The notes under the pieces: model-generated
The model's input: only the letters and a program-made list of their open reading frames with translations
The model's database searches: none
Told to the model about the DNA's origin: nothing
In this document: piece after piece, positions 33,566 through 41,389 of the stretch
Layout of the letters: each line of letters starts with the position of its first letter
How positions within the stretch are numbered: the stretch's first letter is position 1
Origin: DATLMR01 sp964615905
GTDB taxonomy: Bacteria; Acidobacteriota; Blastocatellia; UBA7656
Length of the DNA stretch: 64,000 nucleotides
Reading direction: 5' to 3'
Assembly: GCA_964615905.1 (NCBI GenBank)
Contig: CAZTUB010000006.1
Coordinates: 273,364 to 337,363, forward strand
Program-made: the position numbers and the translations under genes

Positions 33566-33579
33566 TCGGCACGCCGACA
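33566..33579. repeat. GTCGGC palindrome, copy 1
   Basis: GTCGGCACGCCGAC, 6-bp arms around a 2-bp centre, in the mqnE 3' region. Related 16-bp forms lie at 39499-39514 and 47680-47695. Confidence 0.8.
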
Positions 33580-33615
33580 AGGTTTCGGATGGTGTAGGCA
33601 GGCGTTGGTAGAGCG

Positions 33616-33660
33616 GACCCGGCGGGCCTCTTCTCGGAGGCGGTGTCGCCGGGTCTCTTT
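33616..33660 (+). terminator. Terminator of mqnE
   Basis: Outer stem GACCCGGCG / CGCCGGGTC, inner stem GCCTC / GAGGC, followed by TCTTT. Confidence 0.75.
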
Positions 33661-33672
33661 ATCGCAAAGCTT

Positions 33673-34035
33673 CTATTCGGCTAGCTGGAGCGCGACCTTC
33701 ATTCCCTTAAGCTCGATCCGCTTGACGTTCAATGTGCCATCCGCGTTTGCGGAAAAGACGACCACGCTGTCGGAAGCGTCTTTGCCAAGTTCGACAAGAC
33801 TATAGGGGGTCTTTGCCACTTCCTTATCTCCCTTCGAGATGATTAGCTCGCCTTCTTTCTCGCTATTGAAAGTCAGAGTATATTTCCCCTGCGCCAGCAC
33901 CTGGCTCCCTACTTTGGCTTCTCTTGAGAAAGTTATCGTCTTGCTCGTGTTTTGCGCAAAGGCCGGAACGGCAAACAAGACCGCAAATACTACGATAACA
34001 ACTGCGCTCACAGAGCTCATAAACCTTCTTTTCAT
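33673..34035 (-). CDS. Small exported protein of unknown function
   Basis: 120 aa. A signal peptide (to about AFAQ) is followed by a beta-rich domain: TITFSREAKVGSQVLAQGKYTLTF, GELIISKGDKEVAKTPYSLVELG, SVVVFSANADGTLNVKRIELKGMKVALQL. The 'QGKYTL' segment and the beta pattern resemble small exported proteins frequent in Acidobacteria; no function is known to me. The ATG at 34035 has AAGGAG in front; a reading from 34068 is less likely. A TATAAT -10 lies on the minus strand at 34081-34076. Confidence 0.75.
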   Translation of the reverse strand: MKRRFMSSVSAVVIVVFAVLFAVPAFAQNTSKTITFSREAKVGSQVLAQGKYTLTFNSEKEGELIISKGDKEVAKTPYSLVELGKDASDSVVVFSANADGTLNVKRIELKGMKVALQLAE

Positions 34036-34164
34036 GATTCTCCTTTCGCTTTCCCTGATCAGTTTCACTGTTCAGATTATAACCATACTTCACACATACG
34101 TTGAGCTTACGTTCAGGTTCTAACCAAATATATTGAATTCCAACTCATCTTGTCTAGTTTTATT

Positions 34165-34193
34165 TTGAACAAAGTTTCAAAGCTTGGTATACT
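34165..34193 (+). promoter_or_regulatory. Promoter of the TetR-type regulator gene
   Basis: TTGAAC, 17-bp spacer, TATACT, 49 bp upstream of the ATG at 34243. Confidence 0.6.
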
Positions 34194-34242
34194 TCGGCGT
34201 CCAGGCAATCCGTCTTGTGGTGATTTTCGAGAGGAAGGGTTT

Positions 34243-34881
34243 ATGGTTGTCAGCACGCCTACTGATCCGAAGCAAGCTAGAAGCCGTCAAACGAAAGAGA
34301 AGATAGTTCAGGCGGCGATTGAGCTATTCAAAGAGAGGGGCTACGAGAAGACTACATCGAACGAGATCGCGCTCGCGGCCGGTGTGAGCGTAGGGTCGTT
34401 TTATGTCTATTTCACCGACAAGCGCCAGTTGCTCTTGAGCATCTTCGACCGGCTGGCTGATGACCTCTTCAAAAACATCTTTGACGGGTTAAAGCCTGAA
34501 CACCTCTTCGATTCGGGTTTAAGAGAACGGATAAAACTTGCTGTCGCAAATACTATTATTGACAAGCAGAAGAACGCCGGATTACATAAAGTGATTTGCG
34601 AGCTGCTGCTCAAAGACCCCGAGTTTGCCGTCAGACATAAGGCCGTAATGGCCAGGTCTATCACACGTCTTGAGGAGCTCATTTCGCTCGCAAATAAAGC
34701 GGGGCTTACCTGGGAGATCGATGTCGAGGCGGCAGCGTTCGTAGTCCACAGGGTGGTCTTTGATCTGTCTCAAGATTACGTTACGGGCGGTTGTGAGTTC
34801 GACAGCGAACGCGCAATTGAAGCGCTGAGCGATATGATCTTTCGGTATCTCTTTAAACCAAAGGCTCAAGTAGAAGTTTAA
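34243..34881 (+). CDS. TetR/AcrR-family transcriptional regulator
   Basis: DNA-binding repressor of 212 aa. The N-terminal HTH reads KEKIVQAAIELFKERGYEKTTSNEIALAAGVSVGSFYVYFTDKRQ (given in part), matching the TetR pattern with GVSxGSFYxYF. The ligand-binding C-terminal domain is not assignable. Start at 34243 is set by AGAGGAAGGG upstream; an earlier frame start at 34150 lies before the promoter. Its stop overlaps the stop of the convergent ferredoxin-like gene by 3 nt (the sequence TTTAATC supplies both). The regulated genes are not evident; the divergent exported protein gene is one option. Confidence 0.9.
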   Translation: MVVSTPTDPKQARSRQTKEKIVQAAIELFKERGYEKTTSNEIALAAGVSVGSFYVYFTDKRQLLLSIFDRLADDLFKNIFDGLKPEHLFDSGLRERIKLAVANTIIDKQKNAGLHKVICELLLKDPEFAVRHKAVMARSITRLEELISLANKAGLTWEIDVEAAAFVVHRVVFDLSQDYVTGGCEFDSERAIEALSDMIFRYLFKPKAQVEV

Positions 34882-35195
34882 TCCCTCAGATCACCCCGCA
34901 GGTTAGCGCTCAAATCTGTGATGACCAGACCGGGTCTGACGTACATCTTGCAGGCGAGCGCGCTCTTTATCTCACCGGCATCGCTTTTATACCAAATCTG
35001 GCAATTGGTGCAGTCGCCGTTCCAGCAATAATCCCCCACAGAGACCGAGTCCATCTTTATAAACTGAAAACAGCGCAGAACCTTGTTATTTTCCGGCACG
35101 GTGGCCGTAGAATCGCAAATCTCAATCTCTATCAAACGGTCAAAGCTTTCAAAAAGCCCTTCCCTCCATAGATGGTCGCTCACGACTTCCTCCAA
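34878..35195 (-). CDS. 2Fe-2S ferredoxin-like protein
   Basis: A 105-aa protein with a plant-type/succinate dehydrogenase-like cluster motif CWNGDCTNCQ (C-x4-C-x2-C) and a fourth Cys in ALACKMYV, 17 residues later. The part before the motif (LIEIEIC...VPENNKVLRCFQF) is consistent with a beta-grasp fold. The fourth Cys is closer than in classical plant-type ferredoxins (about 29 residues). The only in-frame start is a TTG at 35195 without a clear ribosome-binding site, so the N-terminus is uncertain. The tail-to-tail stop overlap with the TetR gene leaves no room for a terminator. Confidence 0.65.
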   Translation of the reverse strand: MEEVVSDHLWREGLFESFDRLIEIEICDSTATVPENNKVLRCFQFIKMDSVSVGDYCWNGDCTNCQIWYKSDAGEIKSALACKMYVRPGLVITDLSANLRGDLRD

Positions 35196-35265
35196 GATTT
35201 GTGCGAGATTAGGCAGGGGGTTGCGACAGATTTTACCCGACAGAGCTTCAAGCGCAAAGAAAATT

Positions 35266-35961
35266 TCACTCCAGGTCGATTTTTTCTCTCCGCTCCTCGA
35301 CCTTGACTCCGTCGACTGTGCCGATAATCAATAAATCAAGGAGATTGACGAACAGGCCGCTTTCGACTACTCCGGGTAAGAGTTTGATCTTAGCCTCCAA
35401 GCTTGCCGGGTCGACTATCTCCCGAAAGTCGCAATCGACGATATAGTTTCCGTTATCAGTCTCGAATGGCTTCTCACCAGACTTTCGGAGCTGGGGGGCG
35501 CAGCCAAGCGATGCAAGGTGATCTTGTGTGAGCCGCCAACCAAAAGCCAGCACTTCAACCGGAAGCTTAAACGAGCGACCCAGAACGGGGACGAGCTTTG
35601 TATGGTCGACGATGATGATCCTCTTCCGCGAAGAGATTGCTACAAGCTTCTCTCGTGTCAATGCGCCGCCGCCGCCTTTTATCATGCAAAACTGCGGGTC
35701 GACCTCGTCAGCCCCGTCAATGCTTATGTCCACTTGACCTACGTCGTTAAGGTCGACAAGTGGGATGCCGACCTCATTCGCCAGGTGAGCTGTAGCTTTC
35801 GAGGTAGCCACACCGGTTATATCGAGGCCCTGCCCAACTCTCTTCCCCAGCTCTCTAATGGCGTGAGCGGCAGTCGACCCGGTGCCAAGGCCGACGACCT
35901 GCTTATCTCTGACAAATTCCACAGATCGCCGCGCCGCTTCCAGCTTTAAGTCATCAGTCAT
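35266..35961 (-). CDS. rpiA: Ribose-5-phosphate isomerase A
   Basis: Interconverts ribose 5-phosphate and ribulose 5-phosphate in the pentose phosphate pathway. Motifs: VVGLGTGSTAAHAIREL, SIDGADEVDP, KGGGGALTREK and KLPVEVLAFG. The start at 35961 follows AGAGGGGA; a TTG-initiated longer reading to 36018 is unlikely. Length (231 aa) fits. The upstream gene is the divergent glutaredoxin. The C-terminal tail VEERREKIDLE is a normal family end. Confidence 0.95.
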   Translation of the reverse strand: MTDDLKLEAARRSVEFVRDKQVVGLGTGSTAAHAIRELGKRVGQGLDITGVATSKATAHLANEVGIPLVDLNDVGQVDISIDGADEVDPQFCMIKGGGGALTREKLVAISSRKRIIIVDHTKLVPVLGRSFKLPVEVLAFGWRLTQDHLASLGCAPQLRKSGEKPFETDNGNYIVDCDFREIVDPASLEAKIKLLPGVVESGLFVNLLDLLIIGTVDGVKVEERREKIDLE

Positions 35962-36039
35962 AGTCCCCTCTTCGAGCCGAAACGGTTTGAAGATAGCATC
36001 CCCCGGATAGATTAACAAAGGCTATAAGGTAACAAGACC

Positions 36040-36068
36040 TTGGCATGGATGATACGCTCTGCTACACT
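36040..36068 (+). promoter_or_regulatory. Promoter of the glutaredoxin operon
   Basis: TTGGCA, 17-bp spacer, TACACT, ending 55 bp before ATG 36124. Confidence 0.55.
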
Positions 36069-36123
36069 AGCGACCGATGTAGTTTTACTCTTCAATCGGA
36101 CAGGGGATCAATTCAAAAGAGAT

Positions 36124-36333
36124 ATGATTATTTACACTAAGCCCGGTTGCCCTTACTGCGCTAAAGCCAGAGAGTTTTACACAAGTGAAGGAGTCGCGTT
36201 CGAAGACCGAAACGCGCAGGATAATGATACTTTCCGAGCTGAGATGCTTGCGATCACAGAGGGCGATCCGACGGTGCCTGTGATAGTCAAAGACGGGCGC
36301 TTGCTGCAAATCGGCTGGGAAGGCCGTGGTTGA
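36124..36333 (+). CDS. Glutaredoxin
   Basis: Small thiol-disulfide exchange protein (69 aa) with active site GCPYC and the cis-proline turn TVPVIV. It is shorter than the 80-85 aa of classical glutaredoxins, ending soon after GRLLQIGWEG, so the last helix is reduced. A longer reading to 36040 would begin at the -35 box and is rejected. The next gene starts about 80 nt downstream and may share the promoter. Confidence 0.85.
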   Translation: MIIYTKPGCPYCAKAREFYTSEGVAFEDRNAQDNDTFRAEMLAITEGDPTVPVIVKDGRLLQIGWEGRG

Positions 36334-36412
36334 ACGATAGATTGAATCGAGCGGTCGCTCGGCTCTGAAAAATCCAAGCAATAGATTGCGAAGAGACAGG
36401 TAAAGAGAGGCT

Positions 36413-36775
36413 ATGACCACTTCAAATCTAAATCTCCAAGGACCTTACAAGGACCTTCTTAAGGAATTGGCTGACCTGATCGATGAGCTTTGGGCTACTC
36501 ACGGGATGTCATTTGTTAAGGCGGGCGATGATCGTGTTTATGCGTTTGGCGGGGACGGTTATATTGTCGTCCTTGACGAAACAAAGTGGGAAGGCCTTAT
36601 TGAGTTTATAACACCAAAAGGAACCCTCAGTATCAAGCCTGACGAGACGGGCCAGATTGTTGTTACATCGAGCCTCCCGGACGAAAAAGCGACAAAAGAG
36701 CTCCTCCAGGATGGAATCAAAGGGCTGTCTCGTTATTACGAGAAGCGATACTGGAGCACCCCGGTGCTGGCTTAA
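36413..36775 (+). CDS. Conserved hypothetical protein, 120 aa
   Basis: Not recognised as a known family. The protein has an N-terminal amphipathic helix (YKDLLKELADLIDELWATHG), a beta-rich middle (RVYAFGGDGYIVVLDETKWEGLIEFITPKGTLSIKPDETGQIVV) and a C-terminal helix (KATKELLQDGIKGLSRYYEKRYW). There is no signal peptide and no cysteines, so a cytoplasmic protein is likely. AGAGAGG precedes the ATG. It may be co-transcribed with the glutaredoxin gene, but nothing connects the two functionally. Confidence 0.7.
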   Translation: MTTSNLNLQGPYKDLLKELADLIDELWATHGMSFVKAGDDRVYAFGGDGYIVVLDETKWEGLIEFITPKGTLSIKPDETGQIVVTSSLPDEKATKELLQDGIKGLSRYYEKRYWSTPVLA

Positions 36776-36805
36776 ACCGTTTACAGCGGCAACGGCAAGG
36801 AAGAC

Positions 36806-37375
36806 CTATTTCCGCTTTGAGTATTTTGCATCGAATAGACTCAAGCAATTATCGATCAACAGTTCAGGTTCGTTCTCAAATATGACGTCTGGGTCGACGC
36901 TTTTGCTTGAGTATTGCGCGATCCTCCTAACATTATCTGCTATCCCGCCGCTTCCTTCGAGCACACCGATGATTTTGCCTTCATCAAACGCTATCGTGAA
37001 CTCATTGAGCGTCCCTATCCCTCCTCCGATGATCAGGACAATGTCTGACGATCTAACATTTACGACGTTTCTCCCCTTCAAGCCAAACCCTGTGTAGATA
37101 ATGACGTCAGAGCTATCGGTTGGCAGACCGTATCGCCCGACATGCTCTTCATGAGAGATTGCGGGCGAAACGCCCACCGAGAAGGCTCCACGCGCGCGGG
37201 CGCTCTTGGCAACCTTATACGGTAGTCCCGTGGTCGCGCCTGTCACGACGAGACACCCTCTGGCTGCTATAGCCTCTCCGAGGCGGCCTGCAAGGCTATC
37301 GACCTCGCTATTGTTAATAGAGGAATTCGATGATCCCATTACACCGATTGCGGCCCTGGTCTTTCTATTTAACAT
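36806..37375 (-). CDS. LOG/SLOG-family Rossmann protein
   Basis: 189-aa Rossmann-fold protein of the TIGR00725/LOG group. Visible are AIGVMGSSNS at the N-terminus, VVTGATTGLPYKVAKSARARGAFSVGVSP and DIVLIIGGGIGTLNEFTIAFDEGKIIGVLEGSGG with the nucleotide-binding GGGIGTLNE, a variant of the PGGxGTxxE motif. Relatives cleave cytokinin riboside 5'-monophosphates or bind nucleotides in signalling systems; the activity of this one is unknown. It converges on the hypothetical gene at 36413. Confidence 0.8.
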   Translation of the reverse strand: MLNRKTRAAIGVMGSSNSSINNSEVDSLAGRLGEAIAARGCLVVTGATTGLPYKVAKSARARGAFSVGVSPAISHEEHVGRYGLPTDSSDVIIYTGFGLKGRNVVNVRSSDIVLIIGGGIGTLNEFTIAFDEGKIIGVLEGSGGIADNVRRIAQYSSKSVDPDVIFENEPELLIDNCLSLFDAKYSKRK

Positions 37376-37431
37376 GAGGTACCCTATCCTTGAAAAACGT
37401 GTTGCAGCCAGAAGAATAATACGGGTAGTTT

Positions 37432-38250
37432 ATGCCGGAATCCATCAAATCTGATATTAAGATAGGGACACAGGGGTGGAATTATGAAGGCTGGATAGGC
37501 CCTTTTTATCCAAGGGGTACTACCACAAAGGAGATGCTTGCCCTCTATTCAAAGATATTCAATAGTGTGGAGATCGATTCCACATTCTATGCGATTCCAC
37601 CCGAATCTTCCGTGCGGGGCTGGGCTGAGAGAACACCGGAGGAGTTTACGTTCTCTGTAAAGCTTCCTTCTGAAATTACGCATAAAAATAGACTTATAGA
37701 CAGCCAGGACATTCTTGAGAGGTTTGTTGACCGTATGTCTTTGCTTGGGAAGAAACTGGGCTCCGTGCTTATCCAGCTGCCGCCGGATTTTTCGCCCGTT
37801 GAAAGAAAATCGCTCAGTTCGTTTATAAAATCTCTACCCGCAGGGGTCAGCTTCGCTATCGAGTTCCGCGACGACAGATGGATTACGGAAGACGTTTTGG
37901 CAGAGCTAGGACAAAACAATGTCGCGCTTGCGATGGTCGATAGCCGGTGGATAAGGCGCGAGGAGAGCCTGCTGCTGACGAAGACGCCTACAGCCTCATT
38001 CGCCTACCTGAGATGGCTTGGCCCACGAGAATTGACCGATTACAGCCGGATTCAGATAGACAGAACAAAAGAGTTAAAGCTATGGGCAGATGCGGTTACC
38101 GATTTAAAAGAACGTGTTTCGACGATTTACGGGTACTTTAACAACCACTTTCAGGGCCATTCTCCGGCGAGCAGCAACCAGTTTAAACAGATGATCGGGT
38201 TAGAGGCGATATCGCCTGAAAGCCTTGTCTCGCAGCCTTCTTTATTCTGA
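37432..38250 (+). CDS. DUF72 (YecE-like) protein
   Basis: 272-aa TIM-barrel-like protein of the DUF72 family: KIGTQGWNYEGWIGPFYP at the N-terminus, FNSVEIDSTFYAIP, FAIEFRDDRW and the C-terminal YGYFNNHFQGHSPASSNQF. Function is unknown in all members. The start ATG at 37432 lacks a strong Shine-Dalgarno sequence. It lies divergent to the LOG gene and convergent to the YgfZ-like gene. Confidence 0.88.
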   Translation: MPESIKSDIKIGTQGWNYEGWIGPFYPRGTTTKEMLALYSKIFNSVEIDSTFYAIPPESSVRGWAERTPEEFTFSVKLPSEITHKNRLIDSQDILERFVDRMSLLGKKLGSVLIQLPPDFSPVERKSLSSFIKSLPAGVSFAIEFRDDRWITEDVLAELGQNNVALAMVDSRWIRREESLLLTKTPTASFAYLRWLGPRELTDYSRIQIDRTKELKLWADAVTDLKERVSTIYGYFNNHFQGHSPASSNQFKQMIGLEAISPESLVSQPSLF

Positions 38251-38254
38251 AAGC

Positions 38255-38290
38255 CGCTCTGTGTTGTAATGTTCCACATGAAACAGAGCG
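38255..38290. other. Hairpin overlapping a parS-like site
   Basis: Arms CGCTCTGT (38255-38262) and ACAGAGCG (38283-38290). The 16-mer TGTTCCACATGAAACA (38270-38285) differs from the Bacillus parS sequence TGTTCCACGTGAAACA by one base. No T-run follows on either strand, so terminator function is weak. Confidence 0.5.
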
Positions 38291-38314
38291 AAGAAGATAC
38301 TTTAACAAACTCCG

Positions 38315-39424
38315 TTAATTTCTTTTGTAAAAAGGGAGTTCGACCACAGTAGCCGGATTCAGATTGCCACCCGAGTCTATCTCAAGGTCGCTTCCTAGCT
38401 CAAAAAATCCGTACTTGACGTAACCAAGAGCGATGATCGCCCCAAGCGATTCCGACCGCAGCGCGCTTGTTATAAAGCCGATCTCTTTGCCGTCCTTCAT
38501 AACCTTATCCCCCGGAGACGGGACAACGTCGCCGGCCACCGCCAGACCCGATAACCTCTTTGAGACGTGCCCCCTGTATGTAGCCATTGCTACAGCTTCT
38601 TGGCCTGTGTAACATCCCTTTGTATAACTGACCGCCTCTAAAAGACCGGTTTCAAGCATCATGTTCGATTCGTCAATGTCTATACCGTAAACAGGGATGC
38701 CAGCTTCGATTCTTAAAGAGTCCAAAGCCAGGAAACCGACAGGCGCAATCGAATGAAACTCGCCTTTTAGCAGCATGAAATCCCACAGGTCACGCAGTCC
38801 GGACTCAGACACAAAGAGGTCGAACCCCTCTTCCCCCGTGTGCGAGTTACGCACGACGGTCACTCTCTGCCCCGCGATGGTGGTTTCGACCCACCCGTTG
38901 CTGTCGAGCGAAGGTATCGGCTCAAAGCACACTTCTTTCATCACCAGCAAAGCCCCTGGCCCCTGGATAGAGAGACAGCGGTGGTGGGCAGAGACGTCTT
39001 CAACTTTAAAGTCACCAGCATACGAGAATGGAAATATAGCTTTATATATCTTGTCGTGGGTCGCGGGCTCTGTAATAAGTAAAAACTCGTCGCCGAGCCC
39101 TAAGATTGTGCAGAGGGCCTTGACCTTCCCGTGGCCCGTGAGAAAAGCCGCGCGGATGCCCTTCCCGCTCTCAAGCGTCTTCACATCGTTTGTCACAAGG
39201 CCGTTTAAGAATTGCGGCCCCTCTTTCCCCCCGACCTTTATAGCGCCGCGATTTGAGAGGTCTAAAAGCCCTACCGTCGACCGTACACGAGAGTGCTCCT
39301 GTCGCGGATCACCGAACGATTCAGGCATGGTCCAGCCCCAATTCGAGCCGAATCTCGCTCCCAATCCCTTTTGAATGTCGTAAAGCGGGGTAACTCTCTC
39401 AATTTGCTCTATAGACTCCGACAT
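38315..39424 (-). CDS. ygfZ: YgfZ/GcvT-like folate-binding protein
   Basis: 369-aa tetrahydrofolate-binding protein that supports repair or maturation of iron-sulfur enzymes. The family signature K-G-C-Y-T-G-Q-E appears in YTKGCYTGQEAV; GCVT-type domains cover the rest (QFLNGLVTNDV, GLLDLSNRGAIKVGG). The conserved Cys argues for the YgfZ branch over glycine cleavage GcvT. AAGGAGAGG precedes the ATG. It lies near Fe-S genes (erpA, nifU-like, mrp at 41.4-43 kb), fitting its role. Confidence 0.85.
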   Translation of the reverse strand: MSESIEQIERVTPLYDIQKGLGARFGSNWGWTMPESFGDPRQEHSRVRSTVGLLDLSNRGAIKVGGKEGPQFLNGLVTNDVKTLESGKGIRAAFLTGHGKVKALCTILGLGDEFLLITEPATHDKIYKAIFPFSYAGDFKVEDVSAHHRCLSIQGPGALLVMKEVCFEPIPSLDSNGWVETTIAGQRVTVVRNSHTGEEGFDLFVSESGLRDLWDFMLLKGEFHSIAPVGFLALDSLRIEAGIPVYGIDIDESNMMLETGLLEAVSYTKGCYTGQEAVAMATYRGHVSKRLSGLAVAGDVVPSPGDKVMKDGKEIGFITSALRSESLGAIIALGYVKYGFFELGSDLEIDSGGNLNPATVVELPFYKRN

Positions 39425-39498
39425 GGCCTCTCCTTGATTCTAAAGATAGCATTATAGCCACATTGCTGATCCATTCAAGCTCACGCAAAAAGATATAG

Positions 39499-39514
39499 TG
39501 TCGGCGTGCCGACA
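39499..39514. repeat. GTCGGC palindrome, copy 2
   Basis: TGTCGGCGTGCCGACA, perfect 7-bp arms around GT, about 75 nt upstream (minus strand) of the YgfZ-like gene. Confidence 0.85.
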
Positions 39515-39551
39515 GTTAAACTAAAACTTTAAAGACCAGTTGCAAAGTCAA

Positions 39552-39587
39552 AGCCCGGCAGGCCTCTCGAACCGAAGCCGCCGGGCT
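39552..39587 (-). terminator. Terminator of the Bcp-type gene
   Basis: Stem AGCCCGGC / GCCGGGCT; on the minus strand TTTGACTTT follows. Confidence 0.7.
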
Positions 39588-39613
39588 GTGGATAAACGGG
39601 CTTATTCTACAGC

Positions 39614-40156
39614 CTACTTCTTTTGAAGCTCTGCAAGCGCCGCGAGCACCTCTTCGCTATGGGTCATCGGTTTGACTTTAAGAAATACCCTGGCGATGTT
39701 GCCCTTGGGGTCTATCACGAACGTATTTCTGGCCGAAAACTTCTTCCCCTGGTAATCCATGACCGACCCGTAATCTTCCGAGACTTTCGAATCGACATCA
39801 GCGAGGAGCTTGAAATTCAGCCCTTCTTTTGCGCAAAAGCTCTTGTGTGATTCGACATCGTCTGTGCTCACACCGAGTATGACTGCGTTCGCCTTTTCAT
39901 AGCTGGCCATGTCGCGCTGAAAGTTCCGCGCTTCGAGCGTGCAGCCGGAGGTGAAGTCCTTAGGGTAAAAATAGAGGACAACCCATTTCCCTTGAAAGTC
40001 TTTTAGCGAAACCTGCTTGCCTTCGTCATTCTTCAACGTGAATTGGGGAGCGGGTTTGCCTATCTCAGGCGGCTCCGACAGCCCGAAAACCACACCGGGA
40101 AGAAGCGCGAGGGCGCTTAAAACGAGGAGGGAGATCAGAATGCGTGTCTTTTTCAT
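39614..40156 (-). CDS. Exported Bcp-type peroxiredoxin
   Basis: Thiol peroxidase with peroxidatic Cys in FTSGCTLEARNF and a second Cys in SFCAKEG, five helical turns later, as in atypical 2-Cys Bcp enzymes. A signal peptide (MKKTRILISLLVLSALALL..., cleavage near VVFGLS) makes this an exported form; most Bcp proteins are cytoplasmic. The start at 40156 is chosen because AGGAG lies 6 nt upstream; the frame could extend to 40174. It has its own terminator. Confidence 0.88.
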   Translation of the reverse strand: MKKTRILISLLVLSALALLPGVVFGLSEPPEIGKPAPQFTLKNDEGKQVSLKDFQGKWVVLYFYPKDFTSGCTLEARNFQRDMASYEKANAVILGVSTDDVESHKSFCAKEGLNFKLLADVDSKVSEDYGSVMDYQGKKFSARNTFVIDPKGNIARVFLKVKPMTHSEEVLAALAELQKK

Positions 40157-40248
40157 AGAAACTCCTAACCGCAATTATATTAGACAGGGCTCCACCTGGC
40201 CGTCTATAGACGAGCGACCCTGTCTGAAAGTACCCGCACCAGGACAGT

Positions 40249-41055
40249 TTACCTGCCGAAAAGCGGATAATGGCTTGCCGCCGCCATAAAGAATAGCATA
40301 GGAATCGAAAGCCATGTATTCATACGTGATGCGAGGAAAGCGCGACGCGCAAGCCTCGCCGATTCGGCCGGTATCGCAGTCCCCTTCTCTGCGTTGTCGT
40401 ATGTCCAGGAGATGATCCGTTTTTGGTGTGGCCAGATGATGCCCCACACGTTAAAAAGCATTATCACTCCCAGCCCGCCGCCGATTCCAATAGAGAGCGC
40501 GCGGTTGCTCATAAACTGGCGCACGCCTTCTCTGGTTTCGCCTTCGCCGCCCAGCGCCCACAGCACTACAACCGTCATGACGATGACAAGCACGCCGACG
40601 ATCACCGACAGTATCCAGCCGTTATTGAGAGCGCCCGACACGGGTCTCAACAGGGCGAAGATTATCGCGTAAAATACGAGGACGATAACCAGCCACTTGG
40701 CGAAATTGACCCAGGTTTCCGGCTCTCTATGGAGGAGCTGGATAAAGTATATGACCCCGACCAGCACTGTAACTGCGGCCCCCCACCTGAACCACCACAA
40801 GACTCGCGGCATCAGCTGCGGGATGACCTTCCCTTTGGTCGGGCCGTCGAGCGAAGCCATTAGCTTTACGTTTACGAAGTTGAAGAAGTAGAGGTGACCG
40901 ATCCAGATTATCCCTGCAAAGATGTGTATCCACCTCAGTACGATCTCGATGTTGGACGCTACGTCTTCGGGCGGGTGGAACATCTTTCCGCCCCGGGCAC
41001 TCGGTACCGCCTGTGCCAGAAACATCGTCAGGTCACTAACCGTCTCTGGAAGCAT
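40249..41055 (-). CDS. PuuD-like (Urate_ox_N) membrane protein without cytochrome domain
   Basis: 268 aa with about seven hydrophobic segments. The region IEIVLRWIHIFAGIIWIGHLYFFNFVNV and FNVWGIIWPHQKRII resemble the membrane part of urate hydroxylase PuuD; histidines in the first helix and in IWPHQK are good heme ligands. PuuD has a C-terminal cytochrome c domain that is missing here, so urate oxidation is not assured. GGAGGG precedes the ATG. The neighbours give no purine-degradation context. Confidence 0.75.
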   Translation of the reverse strand: MLPETVSDLTMFLAQAVPSARGGKMFHPPEDVASNIEIVLRWIHIFAGIIWIGHLYFFNFVNVKLMASLDGPTKGKVIPQLMPRVLWWFRWGAAVTVLVGVIYFIQLLHREPETWVNFAKWLVIVLVFYAIIFALLRPVSGALNNGWILSVIVGVLVIVMTVVVLWALGGEGETREGVRQFMSNRALSIGIGGGLGVIMLFNVWGIIWPHQKRIISWTYDNAEKGTAIPAESARLARRAFLASRMNTWLSIPMLFFMAAASHYPLFGR

Positions 41056-41389
41056 ACGCCCTCCTTTAGTCGATTCTCTTTCCGGCTGCCGTCCTGCACG
41101 AAAGCCGTTTAATCCTCATAATTGCAAGGCCCTAACAGATCATTTGGTTCAAGACCGTCCCACTATAAATTTCCGGGCAACGGGTGTCAACGCGAAACCT
41201 GATTCAAGGACTGCTGAAAAGAGAAAAGAGTTAGTAAGGCCGCTCGAAGTATGAAAGGAGCGTGGGTTTTGCGACCGGAAGAAATCGAAAAAGATCGCAA
41301 GCGAGCCGGCGGCAAGAGGCTTCCCTTGCCACCGGCTAATCTCAATCAGATTCGGCTCCGTCTAAGCGGTGCTTGAAACGCGCGCGAGC
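41056..41389. other. 334-bp region without a gene
   Basis: It lies between the erpA stop and the PuuD-like start on the minus strand. Apart from the hairpin at 41304-41337 and the ribosome-binding site of the PuuD-like gene nothing clear is seen; base composition is mixed and no promoter with two good hexamers was found. Confidence 0.5.
41304..41337 (-). terminator. Terminator-like hairpin after erpA
   Basis: 13-bp stem AGCCGGCGGCAAG / CTTGCCACCGGCT with one mismatch, 8-nt loop; on the minus strand a TTTTT run comes 10 nt later. Confidence 0.6.

Noticed and set aside
33597..33655. TTGGTAGAGC resembling a tRNA D-arm
   Set aside because: No acceptor stem, anticodon arm or T-loop is present and the region folds as the mqnE terminator.
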